A DNA stretch of 64,000 nt from Herpetosiphon aurantiacus DSM 785 (GTDB lineage Bacteria; Chloroflexota; Chloroflexia; Chloroflexales; Herpetosiphonaceae). The notes under the pieces are model-generated. The model ran no database searches, had not been told where the DNA came from, and saw only the letters and a program-made list of their open reading frames with translations. The stretch lies in NCBI GenBank assembly GCA_000018565.1, contig CP000875.1, positions 6,153,199 through 6,217,198 of the forward strand, read 5' to 3'. Below, piece by piece: positions 33,387-41,935 of this stretch; position 1 is the stretch's first letter, and each line of letters opens with the position of its first letter. A program made the translations under genes and the position numbers.

Positions 33387-34415
33387 CTAGTGATCTACTA
33401 GCACCACTCGCGGTTGATTAATTTGCTCGATCACCCGTCCGACCAGTTGGGCATCGCTGATGGTTGCGAGTGCTTGCTCAGCCTGTTCAGCCGCAATAAA
33501 TAGAATCATGCCCAAGCCCATATTGAGCACATGATGGGCCTCGTGTTCATCCATCGCCGCTTGTTCCACAATTAATTTAAAAATTGCTGGAACTTGCCAT
33601 GAACCACGAACTAATTCGACTGTCACGTTGGCTGGCAATACCCGCGGAATGTTATCCCAAATGCCGCCGCCAGTGATATGGGCCAAACCGTGAATCGCCA
33701 CATCTGCTTGACGCAAGGCCTGAACTTCGTGCAAATAGGCCCGATGCGGAGCCAGCAAAGCCTCGCCAATGCTCAAACCAGCTAAAATTGTTGGTTGGCT
33801 GGCATAGCCTAAGGGTGCGCAAACTTTTCGCGCCAACGAATAGCCATTGGTGTGCAAGCCCGTCGAAGGCAAGGCAATTGCCACATCACCTGGCTTAATT
33901 GCGCTGCCATCAAGCATATGCGCCCGATCAACCACACCGACGATTGTTCCTGCTACATCAAAGGCTCCATCGTGGTAAACGCCTGGCATTTCGGCAGTTT
34001 CGCCGCCAAGCAAGGCAATTCCTGCATCACGACAGGCTGCTGCTAGCCCCTCAACTGCGGCCACAACCATGGCTGGCTCAAGCTTTGAGGCCGCAATATA
34101 ATCGAGAAAAAAGAGTGGCGTTGCGCCTTGGCACAAAATATCATTAATACAATGGTTAACGAGATCTGCGCCAATCGTGCGTACATCGCCAACGGCTGCG
34201 GCCACCGCTGTTTTGGTGCCAACCCCATCGGTCGAGGCTACCAAAACTGGCTGCGCATGGCTTGCATTAACCTGAGCCAAATCAAAACAGCCGCCAAACG
34301 CGCCTAAACCTGCCAACACTGCTGGCGTATGGGTGGCCTTAACTGCGGCTCCCATCTGTTGGATCGCATCCATTTTGGTTGCAATATCAACGCCAGCATC
34401 CTTATAGGTGGTCAT
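33387..34415 (-). CDS. purM: Phosphoribosylformylglycinamidine cyclo-ligase (AIR synthetase)
   Basis: Closes the imidazole ring in purine synthesis: FGAM plus ATP gives AIR. 342 residues, normal length. Motifs: MTTYKDAGVDIATKMDAI at the N-terminus, LVASTDGVGTKTAVAAAVGD, IGADLVNHCINDILCQGATP with LFFLDYIA, LLGGETAEMPGVYHDGAFD, ALPSTGLHTNGYSLAR and AHITGGGIWDNIPRVLP. It is a single gene between the CSLREA surface protein and the rsbT operon, not clustered with purC. Confidence 0.97.
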   Translation of the reverse strand: MTTYKDAGVDIATKMDAIQQMGAAVKATHTPAVLAGLGAFGGCFDLAQVNASHAQPVLVASTDGVGTKTAVAAAVGDVRTIGADLVNHCINDILCQGATPLFFLDYIAASKLEPAMVVAAVEGLAAACRDAGIALLGGETAEMPGVYHDGAFDVAGTIVGVVDRAHMLDGSAIKPGDVAIALPSTGLHTNGYSLARKVCAPLGYASQPTILAGLSIGEALLAPHRAYLHEVQALRQADVAIHGLAHITGGGIWDNIPRVLPANVTVELVRGSWQVPAIFKLIVEQAAMDEHEAHHVLNMGLGMILFIAAEQAEQALATISDAQLVGRVIEQINQPRVVLVDH

Positions 34416-34613
34416 GGTTGTCTACTCCAGTTCCGAATTGATTGGTTGATGGCTCATTATAGAACAAAGAACATTGAGGATCGAAGATGGGCTATTGGTT
34501 AGCGGCATAATTGTTGGGATGCGTTCACCCCTTGCATCCCTCAAGGGCATTGTGTGGTATGCAATCATCCACTGATACACCACGGAATCTGTGGTTCGCG
34601 CCAGATCACGATT

Positions 34614-34715
34614 AAAACCTACCCTTGTAAGAGCATCCTCGTATGCGAGAGGGAACTGGTGAAAGGTGGAACGCCCCTCGCCCACCGCAGTGGGCGAGGG
34701 GTTGAGGTGGGGTCA
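34614..34715. repeat. MITE-like repeat copy upstream of purM
   Basis: TAAAACCTACCCTTGTAAGAGC is the reverse complement of a phrase in the 8.84 kb repeat, shown here only by its core CCTACCCTTG. The stem CCCCTCGCCCAC (34674-34685)/GTGGGCGAGGGG (34690-34701) is perfect. The copy is incomplete compared with those at 4780 and 24833. The gap 34416-34756 contains nothing else I can identify. Confidence 0.6.
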
Positions 34716-34756
34716 GGCAGATTATTTAGCATTAACAAAACCTTATCGCCCAACCT

Positions 34757-37700
34757 TTAGCGAACGGGAATTGGCCGAAATTGATTTGGGCTTGGATTGC
34801 TTGGCATAACCCGTAGCGGCAAGCCTGTTTCGGTTGCTAATTGCTGGCGTAACCCAGTTGGTTGGCTGAAATGAGCGCTGGTGATAATTGACGTAATGTT
34901 GTTGTATTCAAAATTGAAGGCTTCATGCAACTCCAAAACTGCGCCATAGCTAGTTGCAGCATTGTAGGCATCAGCCTGAACATACAGCTTGGTTTGGGTG
35001 GCAATGCGGTTAGCCCACTCGCTACGCCGTGCTGAGTAATATTGATCATAGGGCCGAAGCGTGATCGATTGACCTGGCGCAAGTGCCTCGGTCACACCCC
35101 AAACAATGCCTTGACTGGCAACATCCCACCATTGTTGGTTGACATGGCTAGGCGCTGGATTGGGCGCGATATACAAATCGACCCAAAATGCTTCACTCGT
35201 CGCACAATTACCTTGATTGGTGACTGTCACAACTAATTTCTGGTCAACCGTGATACTGCTCACCTGTAAATCGGCATAGCAATAGCCTAACACCAGCGGC
35301 AAGAAGTTTTGGCTTGTGCCAATAAATGGCGTGCCAGTAGCAGTTGGTGTGTTGCTGACCGTTGGCGTTGCTGTATTAGTTGGTGTATTAGTGACCGTCG
35401 CTGTCGCGGTACTGGTTGGCGTATTACTTGGTGTTGGCGTATTGGTTGGCGTATTACTTGGTGTTGCTGTCGCCGTGTTCGTGGCAGTTGGCGTAGCGGT
35501 TGCCGTTGGCGTAGCGGTTGCCGTTGGCGTGTTCGTGGCGGCGCTTGGCACACAGCCAGCCACCACAATATCATCAACATTCCAGCCAAGAGCGCTAACC
35601 AAGCTGTCGCTGCCCATGCGGAAGCGCAACCAAATTGTTTGGCCTGCCAAGGCGGTTAAATCAGCAGTTTCTTCAATATAAAATGGATAATCGCCGCTCA
35701 AACCAACGAATGCCGATTGTCCCGCTAAGGGATTATCGCTCTCAAGTGTCAGTACGCCATCGTAGCCCGAGCTGGTAAAGAAACTTCCAAGATCGTTAAA
35801 GGTTGTGCCATCAGTGCTATATTCAACCACCCCACCATCAAAATAAATATCAAATGGTGTATTGTTGCGTTTGGCTGAGCGTTCGGGCATTGGGGTTGGT
35901 TCGCCGCCACCACCTTCGTTATCAAACTCAAAGCTATAGTTATGGTTGAAATACAACGTTACTTCACTCGCGCCCGCTGGAATTGTGATGCCGGCCATCG
36001 TCGTTAGCCGTTGATCGCTAATCGTCTCAGGATTATCGGCATGCCACGAGAGGCTGGGGCTATTAAAACTGCTATTATCCAAGACCCAGGTTGGGCCTGT
36101 GCCACTGACATTCCACAGTGGTTCGCTGCTCACGCTATCGCTGAACAACACTTGCAGATTGCTGCCTGGCACACATGCACTTGGCGGAATTGTTGGGGTA
36201 ACTGGCAAAGCGGTATTGCTGGGCGTTGGCGTGTTACTTGGCGTATTCGTCGCCGTATTGGTTGGCGTGTTGCTTGGGGTTAACGTTGGCGTGTTCGTCG
36301 CCGTATTGGTTGGCGTGTTGCTTGGGGTATTTGTCGCCGTGTTGGTTGGTGTGTTCGTCGGCGTGTTCGTCGCCGTGTTGGTCGCTGTGTTGGTTGCGGT
36401 TGGGGTGGCTGTCGCTGGGGGCGCAACCCAACATTGCGAAAACTCCGAGGTTTCGTTGGTATTGACGTTCGTTGCTAAAATCGTGATATTTGGGGCTGGG
36501 CTGGGAAACAGCTTGGTAAATGCGCCATTTCCAGCGGCATCGGTCGTGAAAAAATCACTTTCTAAGAATTGTTGGCCCTCGCCATAGCCCGAAGTATCGC
36601 AGGTGGTATTGCTGTAAAAAGCCAAACGTAGCTCTTGGCTGGCAGTGCTGTTGAATGTCCCTTGGATTGTAACCGTTGTGCCATCATCAATAACACTGAC
36701 GACTACTGGATAATTTTGGGTGCTATTCGGGCCTGCATCAAGATCATCAAGATCGTTGGCGGTGGGGCCATCATTGTTAATATCAATGCCTAGCTCAGCA
36801 TTGAACGCAATGCTATTTTCGCTAAATAAGCCTTCGCCGCCGATTTTGATGTTGCTCGGAGCCAATTCGCTCAATTCGAGCAGCGCAATGCCATCGCCTT
36901 GGTTGCCAAGCGGGCTGTTATCGAGCGCTACGCCGATGCGATTGCCTTGCATGGTAACATTGGTAGGGTCGAAAACGAAGTTTACCCCATTGCCGTTATT
37001 GCCACTAATCAGGTTGCCCTCGGCATCGTCGGCAGTTTCGTCGCCATCAGTGCCCAGCACTAAGCCAGCAACTTCATTTTGAATTTGCACGCCACCTCTG
37101 TTTGGGCGAGCTACTAAACCAGTGCTGTCAGTACCAATGTAGTTGCCACTGATGATCGTATCGGTGATTGGCTGATCGCCACCACCAACGCCAATCCCAA
37201 GATCGCTGTTGCCGCTAATAATGTTGCGTTCTAAAGCATCGCTCATGCCATCGCCATTGGTGCCGATGCGCGTGCCACTTGGCCCAAAACGCAGCACGAC
37301 CCCACGCTGATTGCCAATGGCGGTCGAGCCAGTTGGATCAAGCCCGATAATATTGCCTGCAATGACGTTATCGGTTGGGAAACCGCTGGAGCCACCGCTA
37401 AATTCGGCAATTTGCACGCCCTCGGCGCTATTGCCACTGATCACGTTACCTTCGACTGCATCGCGCACGCCATCACCATTGGTTCCAATGATCGTCTCAA
37501 TCGTATTGCCACTAATCTGAATACCTGTATCGTTGGCTGCTGCGGCAGTTCCAGCTGCATTTAATCCAATATAGTTGCCACGAATGTGATTATTTGATGA
37601 GCCATAAATATAGATGCCTAAGATGTTACCGCTGATAATATTGCGTTCGGCGGCATCGCCAATGCCATCGCTGTTGGTGCCAATTGTGACATTGCCAATG

Positions 37701-38704
37701 GTCGGCCCAAAAAATTCGATGCCAGCGCGATTACTGCGGGCAGTATTGCCGTCGCTGGCCACCCCAATATAGTTACCAGCGATGCGGCTATTCGCGCCAC
37801 CTGAGAATGAAATACCATTGAAGGTTTGGCCAGCAATAATATTACCTTCGAGCGCATCATTACTGCCATCGCCATTGGTGCCAATCATCGCTTGATTACT
37901 GTCTGGATAGAGCAAAATGCCCATATTATTGCCGTTGGCGGTTTGGCCGTCGGGTTCGAGGCCGATAATATTTTGGGTTAGCCAAACGTTGTCACCTTTG
38001 ACGTTAATTCCAATCCAAGTATAAAAGCTTGGGCTACGAGCAGCGTTCAAAACCAAGCCACGAATTACCGAGCCATCAGCTTCGGCCAGCAAAATTTCAG
38101 TATCAGTAAATCCGCTAGGGTCGCTCAAACCTGAACCATCAAGCTCGACCACCAAGCTCATTGGCCATGTGCTGCAATCGCTGCCTGCTTGGCTACAGCC
38201 GTCGATTTGAATTTGCGTTTGCAAGGCTGGCAATTCGCTGGTGAGAACGATGGTTTTGACCCCAGCCCCTGGAATCGCAAAATTAATCGTGTCGGCATCA
38301 ACATTGGCATTCGCCGCGTTAATCGCTTCGCGCAAGCTACAATCTTGGTTGCCAGTGCCCGTGCCAAGAGCATCGCACGCGCCATCGTCGGTATCAGCAA
38401 CCGTATTGACCACAAAAATCCCTGTCGGAACAAATGGCCTTGGCTGAGCTACCGGTTTTGGCGCGGCTGGCGGTGAATTCAAGGCTTGCAAGCGTTGAAT
38501 GGTAAGCGGCACTTCGCGCTGAGCAGCAGCTTGATTCAAAGCCTCAGCCTGTTGGATGACCGATTGATCGAGCTGCTTGGAAGTTGGTGGGACTACCCGT
38601 TGGGCAGCGACTGGGCGATTGAGCAGCGCCCCCGTCACGATCAACAAACCGACCATTCCTAATGAAAGCAAACGAGTAAAACGCAGTGAAAATGCATGCT
38701 TCAT
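34757..38704 (-). CDS. Giant secreted CSLREA / beta-helix surface protein
   Basis: 1315 residues. A signal peptide (LLSLGMVGLLIVTGALLN) is followed by a CSLREA motif: FVVNTVADTDDGACDALGTG leading to CSLREAINAANANVDADT near residue 135. About residues 150-700 are a right-handed parallel beta-helix with many short repeats of the form GNxIxGN, e.g. NVISGNSAEGVQIAEFSGGS. Next is a linker of about 80 residues of TNTPTNTATN-type repeats, a jelly-roll-like domain (about 870-1060, LQVLFSDSVSSEPLWNVSGT), a second TNT-type linker and a C-terminal CARDB-like domain (ADLQVSSITVDQKLVVTVTN). No sortase or other anchor is evident. It is probably an adhesin or polysaccharide-acting surface protein. Confidence 0.85.
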   Translation of the reverse strand: MKHAFSLRFTRLLSLGMVGLLIVTGALLNRPVAAQRVVPPTSKQLDQSVIQQAEALNQAAAQREVPLTIQRLQALNSPPAAPKPVAQPRPFVPTGIFVVNTVADTDDGACDALGTGTGNQDCSLREAINAANANVDADTINFAIPGAGVKTIVLTSELPALQTQIQIDGCSQAGSDCSTWPMSLVVELDGSGLSDPSGFTDTEILLAEADGSVIRGLVLNAARSPSFYTWIGINVKGDNVWLTQNIIGLEPDGQTANGNNMGILLYPDSNQAMIGTNGDGSNDALEGNIIAGQTFNGISFSGGANSRIAGNYIGVASDGNTARSNRAGIEFFGPTIGNVTIGTNSDGIGDAAERNIISGNILGIYIYGSSNNHIRGNYIGLNAAGTAAAANDTGIQISGNTIETIIGTNGDGVRDAVEGNVISGNSAEGVQIAEFSGGSSGFPTDNVIAGNIIGLDPTGSTAIGNQRGVVLRFGPSGTRIGTNGDGMSDALERNIISGNSDLGIGVGGGDQPITDTIISGNYIGTDSTGLVARPNRGGVQIQNEVAGLVLGTDGDETADDAEGNLISGNNGNGVNFVFDPTNVTMQGNRIGVALDNSPLGNQGDGIALLELSELAPSNIKIGGEGLFSENSIAFNAELGIDINNDGPTANDLDDLDAGPNSTQNYPVVVSVIDDGTTVTIQGTFNSTASQELRLAFYSNTTCDTSGYGEGQQFLESDFFTTDAAGNGAFTKLFPSPAPNITILATNVNTNETSEFSQCWVAPPATATPTATNTATNTATNTPTNTPTNTATNTPSNTPTNTATNTPTLTPSNTPTNTATNTPSNTPTPSNTALPVTPTIPPSACVPGSNLQVLFSDSVSSEPLWNVSGTGPTWVLDNSSFNSPSLSWHADNPETISDQRLTTMAGITIPAGASEVTLYFNHNYSFEFDNEGGGGEPTPMPERSAKRNNTPFDIYFDGGVVEYSTDGTTFNDLGSFFTSSGYDGVLTLESDNPLAGQSAFVGLSGDYPFYIEETADLTALAGQTIWLRFRMGSDSLVSALGWNVDDIVVAGCVPSAATNTPTATATPTATATPTATNTATATPSNTPTNTPTPSNTPTSTATATVTNTPTNTATPTVSNTPTATGTPFIGTSQNFLPLVLGYCYADLQVSSITVDQKLVVTVTNQGNCATSEAFWVDLYIAPNPAPSHVNQQWWDVASQGIVWGVTEALAPGQSITLRPYDQYYSARRSEWANRIATQTKLYVQADAYNAATSYGAVLELHEAFNFEYNNITSIITSAHFSQPTGLRQQLATETGLPLRVMPSNPSPNQFRPIPVR
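35323..36420 (-). repeat. Low-complexity Thr/Pro/Asn-coding repeats in the CSLREA gene
   Basis: Two stretches, about 35323-35545 and 36190-36420, consist of near-repeats built on units such as GTTGGCGTGTT and GTCGCCGTGTT on the plus strand, encoding (T-N/A-T-P)-type linkers. Such tracts can change length by slippage. They also create long false open frames on the opposite strand (for example 35316-35681 and 36099-36587). Confidence 0.75.
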
Positions 38705-38790
38705 AGACCTACCTCAAACATCAGCATCGACGACCTCACACAAAACACACCTTTGGAATTAGCCTTGAGTAAACATTACCAAAGATGCAA

Positions 38791-38826
38791 CAACGAACAC
38801 CAAATGCTGATGCTTGGTGTTCGTTG
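38791..38826. terminator. Hairpin between agmatinase and the CSLREA gene
   Basis: CAACGAACACCAA (38791-38803)/TTGGTGTTCGTTG (38814-38826), a perfect 13-base stem with a ten-base loop. It lies downstream of the agmatinase gene and upstream of the CSLREA start on the same strand; there is no strong T run. Confidence 0.55.
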
Positions 38827-38843
38827 TGGTGCTGCGCTCAAAC

Positions 38844-38929
38844 TTATGGCAAGTAATGGCGATTAATCATCAATCGGGTTTATGTTAGGCAGGGTTGTGA
38901 TGATTAATCAACTTAAACTATTGCCATAA
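38844..38929. other. Nested inverted repeats at the 3' end of the agmatinase gene
   Basis: Outer arms TTATGGCAA (38844-38852) and TTGCCATAA (38921-38929) enclose inner arms GATTAATCATCA (38861-38872) and TGATGATTAATC (38898-38909). The outer right arm covers the agmatinase stop codon (38918-38920). In RNA this would form a long two-part stem, perhaps protecting the transcript end. Confidence 0.55.
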
Positions 38930-39820
38930 ATCAGCTTGTTTGGCCATGATAATGCTCATAACCTTGTAGGTGAGCTTGGCACTAACAAAATTTGGCGAAT
39001 GTAAATTTTCAATTGGTGCTAATTCCATTATATCAAAGGCCACGACCTTGGCCGATTCTTGCACTAGAATACGGGTAATTTCGAGTACTTCGCGCCATGT
39101 CAGGCCATCGGGTTCAGGCGTGCCAGTCGCAGGTACTAAACCAACATCTAAGCCATCAATATCGATTGTAAAATAGACTTGTTTGCCCCGTACAAAATCG
39201 CGCAAGGCTGGCAAATGTAGCCCATCATGCACATGTTCACTATAAAAAGTCGTAATCCGTGGGTCAGTTTTGATCATATGGGCTTCGCTGATATCCAATG
39301 ATCGAATGCCCAATTGCAACAAATCGCCAGCGCCAACATCGAGAATTCGGTGCATGGCACAAGCGTGGGAGTGTTTGCTGCCCTCATATTGATCGCGCAA
39401 ATCGGCGTGAGCATCAATTTGCACCGTCACAAAATCGCCATGTACTGCGTGGAGACCTTGCGCGACCGCGCCTGAAACTGAATGCTCGCCGCCCAGTACA
39501 CACACCAATTTGCCCAACCGTGCGGTTGCTTCAACTGCTTGGGCGATGCTTTGCATAGCGCTATCAGGGTCTTGATCGTTGACCTCGACGCTGGGCAAGG
39601 TGTGCACGCCCCAATTTTTGGCTGGCTCAGTATCGAATTCACGATCATAAAATTCGACCTGTTGCGAAGCCTCGATAATCGCGCTTGGCCCATTGACCGT
39701 GCCACCGCCATAACTCACAGTAGCCTCAAAGGGGATGGGCAAAACTACCACTTTGCTGGTCTCCAGCGTGCTATACTGCTGATCTAAGCCCAAAAAATTA
39801 TCGGGAGTAGTATGGGTCAT
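38918..39820 (-). CDS. speB: Agmatinase-type ureohydrolase
   Basis: Hydrolyses agmatine to putrescine and urea, a step in polyamine synthesis. 300 residues. Manganese-binding motifs: CVLGGEHSVSGA, VTVQIDAHADLRDQY and FTIDIDGLDVGLVPATGTPE, with the family's EPDGLTW and FDIMELAPIENLHSPNFVSA. ATG 39820 is chosen because TGAGGA lies about six bases upstream; the ATG at 39832 adds MRNT without a ribosome site. Substrate within the ureohydrolase family (agmatine, guanidinobutyrate, other) is inferred from overall similarity. Two hairpins follow the gene. Confidence 0.9.
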   Translation of the reverse strand: MTHTTPDNFLGLDQQYSTLETSKVVVLPIPFEATVSYGGGTVNGPSAIIEASQQVEFYDREFDTEPAKNWGVHTLPSVEVNDQDPDSAMQSIAQAVEATARLGKLVCVLGGEHSVSGAVAQGLHAVHGDFVTVQIDAHADLRDQYEGSKHSHACAMHRILDVGAGDLLQLGIRSLDISEAHMIKTDPRITTFYSEHVHDGLHLPALRDFVRGKQVYFTIDIDGLDVGLVPATGTPEPDGLTWREVLEITRILVQESAKVVAFDIMELAPIENLHSPNFVSAKLTYKVMSIIMAKQADLWQ

Positions 39821-39960
39821 CGTGTTCCTCATTCCACAAAAGTACTATTAAGAACTATAAAGAGAACCATAGAAGCCAACCGCAGAAACGGGTATAATCA
39901 CCATTGTACGAGACAAACGGGCGCTGACGATCAGCAATTTAGTCAATAACGAGGATACCA

Positions 39961-40848
39961 ATGAGCGTCGAACATGCATTAGCCGACTTTCTAGAAGCCA
40001 ATCTTGGGCGCTTCGCCAAACATACTGGTGAGTTGCTGCGCCAAATTCCCAATTCGCCCTATCCTAAGCTCTCGGACGCAGAGTTGATTCCCCGCATGCA
40101 AAAACCGTTTGTGGCGACAATTTCGGCTTTGCGCGGCGATTTACAAGCGTTAATCGATTTTTCACGTCAATCGATCAAGCCTGTCGTCGATAATCCCAAC
40201 GCTAGCAGCGACATTGTGGCCCAAATTGGCGAGGCGATTTATAGCACGCTCAAAGTTGCTGCCCGCGAATGTTTCGCCGATGATGAATTGAATTATGCCT
40301 TGGCGTTGGCCGCCGCCGCTGAAGTGACCTTTATCTCAAATAAAAATAGCTATCAAGCCTTTGTCGATATCCGCGAAGCCCGCATTCGCGAGCGCGAAGA
40401 AACCTTGCAGCAAATGACCAGTGAGCTGGATCAAGCCAATGCGGCCTTGCGCGAACTGGCAGCACCAATTGCGCCAATTCACGATAATATTTTGGTCTTG
40501 CCCTTGGTTGGCTCGATCGATACTAACCGCGCTCAAATGCTGACCGAAGATCTGCTTGAGCAAATTGTCGCACGCCAATCGGATATTGTGATTATGGATA
40601 TCACAGGCGTGCCGATTGTTGATACCAATATCGCTAATTATTTGGTGCAAACCACCAAGGCCGTAAGTTTGTTGGGGGCACAAGTAATTCTGGTCGGCAT
40701 TAGCGCCGAAGTTGCCCAAACAATTGTTGGCCTCGAAATCGATTTGCGCCAATTGTCGGTTCGTGCCAACTTACAAGATGGCATCGAATATGCGCTCGAA
40801 CAAGTTGGACTTGGCATTCGCCCATTACAAGAGCAACGGCGTGGCTAA
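39961..40848 (+). CDS. RsbR-like STAS-domain protein
   Basis: 295 residues. An N-terminal helical sensory domain (about 1-150) leads through a coiled coil (EREETLQQMTSELDQANAAL) to a STAS domain (about 165-285) with HDNILVLPLVGSIDTNRAQM, QSDIVIMDITGVPIVDTNIA and VSLLGAQVILVGISAEVAQT. The DITGVPIVDT segment supplies the phosphorylatable Thr of RsbR proteins. Such proteins form stressosomes with RsbS and are phosphorylated by RsbT; an RsbT-like kinase is encoded at 32845. A -10-like TATAAT at 39893-39898 and GAGGA before the ATG support an independent transcript. It overlaps the next gene by eight bases. Confidence 0.88.
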   Translation: MSVEHALADFLEANLGRFAKHTGELLRQIPNSPYPKLSDAELIPRMQKPFVATISALRGDLQALIDFSRQSIKPVVDNPNASSDIVAQIGEAIYSTLKVAARECFADDELNYALALAAAAEVTFISNKNSYQAFVDIREARIREREETLQQMTSELDQANAALRELAAPIAPIHDNILVLPLVGSIDTNRAQMLTEDLLEQIVARQSDIVIMDITGVPIVDTNIANYLVQTTKAVSLLGAQVILVGISAEVAQTIVGLEIDLRQLSVRANLQDGIEYALEQVGLGIRPLQEQRRG

Positions 40849-41338
40849 ACTCAATTGGCACGATCAACGTCCGTTAATTTTGCTCGATATTGATGGTGTC
40901 ATCAATATGTTTGGCCGTTTGGGGCGCGAACAACAGCAAATCCCGCCGGGGATTCCAGTGCAATACCCGCCCCAAATTCATGCTTCGATCGCCCGGCTGG
41001 CCAAAATCGGCCAATTAATCTGGTGTTCGACCTGGCTGCAACTAGCCAATACTGGCTTACATAGCGATCTTGGCTTACCAGAATTACCATTAATCGAACC
41101 ATTGCCCGAAAATCCGACGGCGATTTTGTGGAAGCTCAACAGCGTTGCCAAGCACCTTGCCGATTGGCAAACCCCGATCTTTTGGATCGAAGATGGTTTT
41201 CGGCCTCAAGTGCATACCTGGGCGCAACAACGCAGCAAGCAAGGCCGTTTTACTCAATTAATCGATGTGCGCGAAACTGGCTTAGTGCCCCAAGTTGTTG
41301 ATCAACTCGAACGGACGCTGGCTCATTTCGCGGTTTGA
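40841..41338 (+). CDS. HAD-like hydrolase, short form
   Basis: 165 residues if begun at GTG 40841 ([12 protein letters not shown]), overlapping the RsbR-like stop codon. [18 protein letters not shown] holds the DxDG motif of HAD-family phosphatases, and a later [14 protein letters not shown] fits the second Ser/Thr motif. A C-terminal [17 protein letters not shown] could supply the acidic site. No cap domain is evident. Many such proteins are annotated as hypothetical. The overlap suggests translational coupling with the RsbR-like gene. The substrate is unknown. Confidence 0.65.
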   Translation: MAKLNWHDQRPLILLDIDGVINMFGRLGREQQQIPPGIPVQYPPQIHASIARLAKIGQLIWCSTWLQLANTGLHSDLGLPELPLIEPLPENPTAILWKLNSVAKHLADWQTPIFWIEDGFRPQVHTWAQQRSKQGRFTQLIDVRETGLVPQVVDQLERTLAHFAV

Positions 41339-41354
41339 GGAAACCAAACGATTC

Positions 41355-41849
41355 ATGTTGACCCATCTTGATGATCAAGGGCGAGCGCATATGGTTGATG
41401 TTGGTGACAAGGCAGTTACCCAACGCCAAGCCCAAGCCCAAGCCGATGTGCGCATGCAACCAGCAACCTTAGATCTTTTGGTGGCCGGAGAATTGCCCAA
41501 AGGCGATGTTTTGGCAACCGCCCGCATCGCTGGAATTATGGCAGCCAAACGTACTGCCGACTTAATTCCCTTGTGTCATCCACTCCCGCTAAGTTCCGTA
41601 GCGATTGAAATCGAGGCGCATCCTGCGCAATCGCTGCTTCGTATCATCAGCACGGTGCGTTGCACAGGCCGCACTGGCGTAGAAATGGAGGCGCTGATGG
41701 CAGCATCAGTCGCAGCCTTGACCATTTACGATATGGCCAAAGCTGTTGATCGTGCTATGGTGATCGAGCAGGTTTTTGTTCGGAATAAAACGGGCGGCGC
41801 ACGGGGCGATTTCCAGCATCCCCTAACTCCGCTTGATACCTCAGAGTAA
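41355..41849 (+). CDS. moaC: Cyclic pyranopterin monophosphate synthase
   Basis: Converts the MoaA product to cyclic pyranopterin monophosphate in molybdenum cofactor synthesis. 164 residues from ATG 41355. Motifs: [35 protein letters not shown] and [20 protein letters not shown] with [11 protein letters not shown] near the end. A TGAGGA lies about ten bases upstream. MoaA and other Mo-cofactor genes are not adjacent. A longer frame from 41295 has no ribosome site and begins inside the preceding gene. Confidence 0.95.
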   Translation: MLTHLDDQGRAHMVDVGDKAVTQRQAQAQADVRMQPATLDLLVAGELPKGDVLATARIAGIMAAKRTADLIPLCHPLPLSSVAIEIEAHPAQSLLRIISTVRCTGRTGVEMEALMAASVAALTIYDMAKAVDRAMVIEQVFVRNKTGGARGDFQHPLTPLDTSE

Positions 41850-41935
41850 GCTTTGATTATCGAGCGTGTAGAGCCTCGCCTGAGACCTACGTTTGTCCCA
41901 ACGATGTGGCAGAATGGTCATGAAAGGTTGTCTCT

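Noticed and set aside
34422-34685. 87-codon minus-strand frame between purM and the CSLREA gene
   Set aside because: It reads through the palindromic repeat and has no family match or ribosome site.
35316-35681. Val-rich open frame on the plus strand opposite the CSLREA gene
   Set aside because: It is the complement of the Thr/Pro-coding linker repeats; low complexity on one strand produces a long frame on the other. No ribosome site.
36190-36420. Regular short DNA repeats considered as a CRISPR array
   Set aside because: Units are in frame, coding and imperfect, with no spacer/repeat alternation of constant length and no cas genes nearby.
36099-36587. Second long plus-strand frame rich in GVLLGVFVAVLV-type residues
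   Set aside because: Same cause as above; it mirrors the first TNTPTNT linker of the CSLREA gene.
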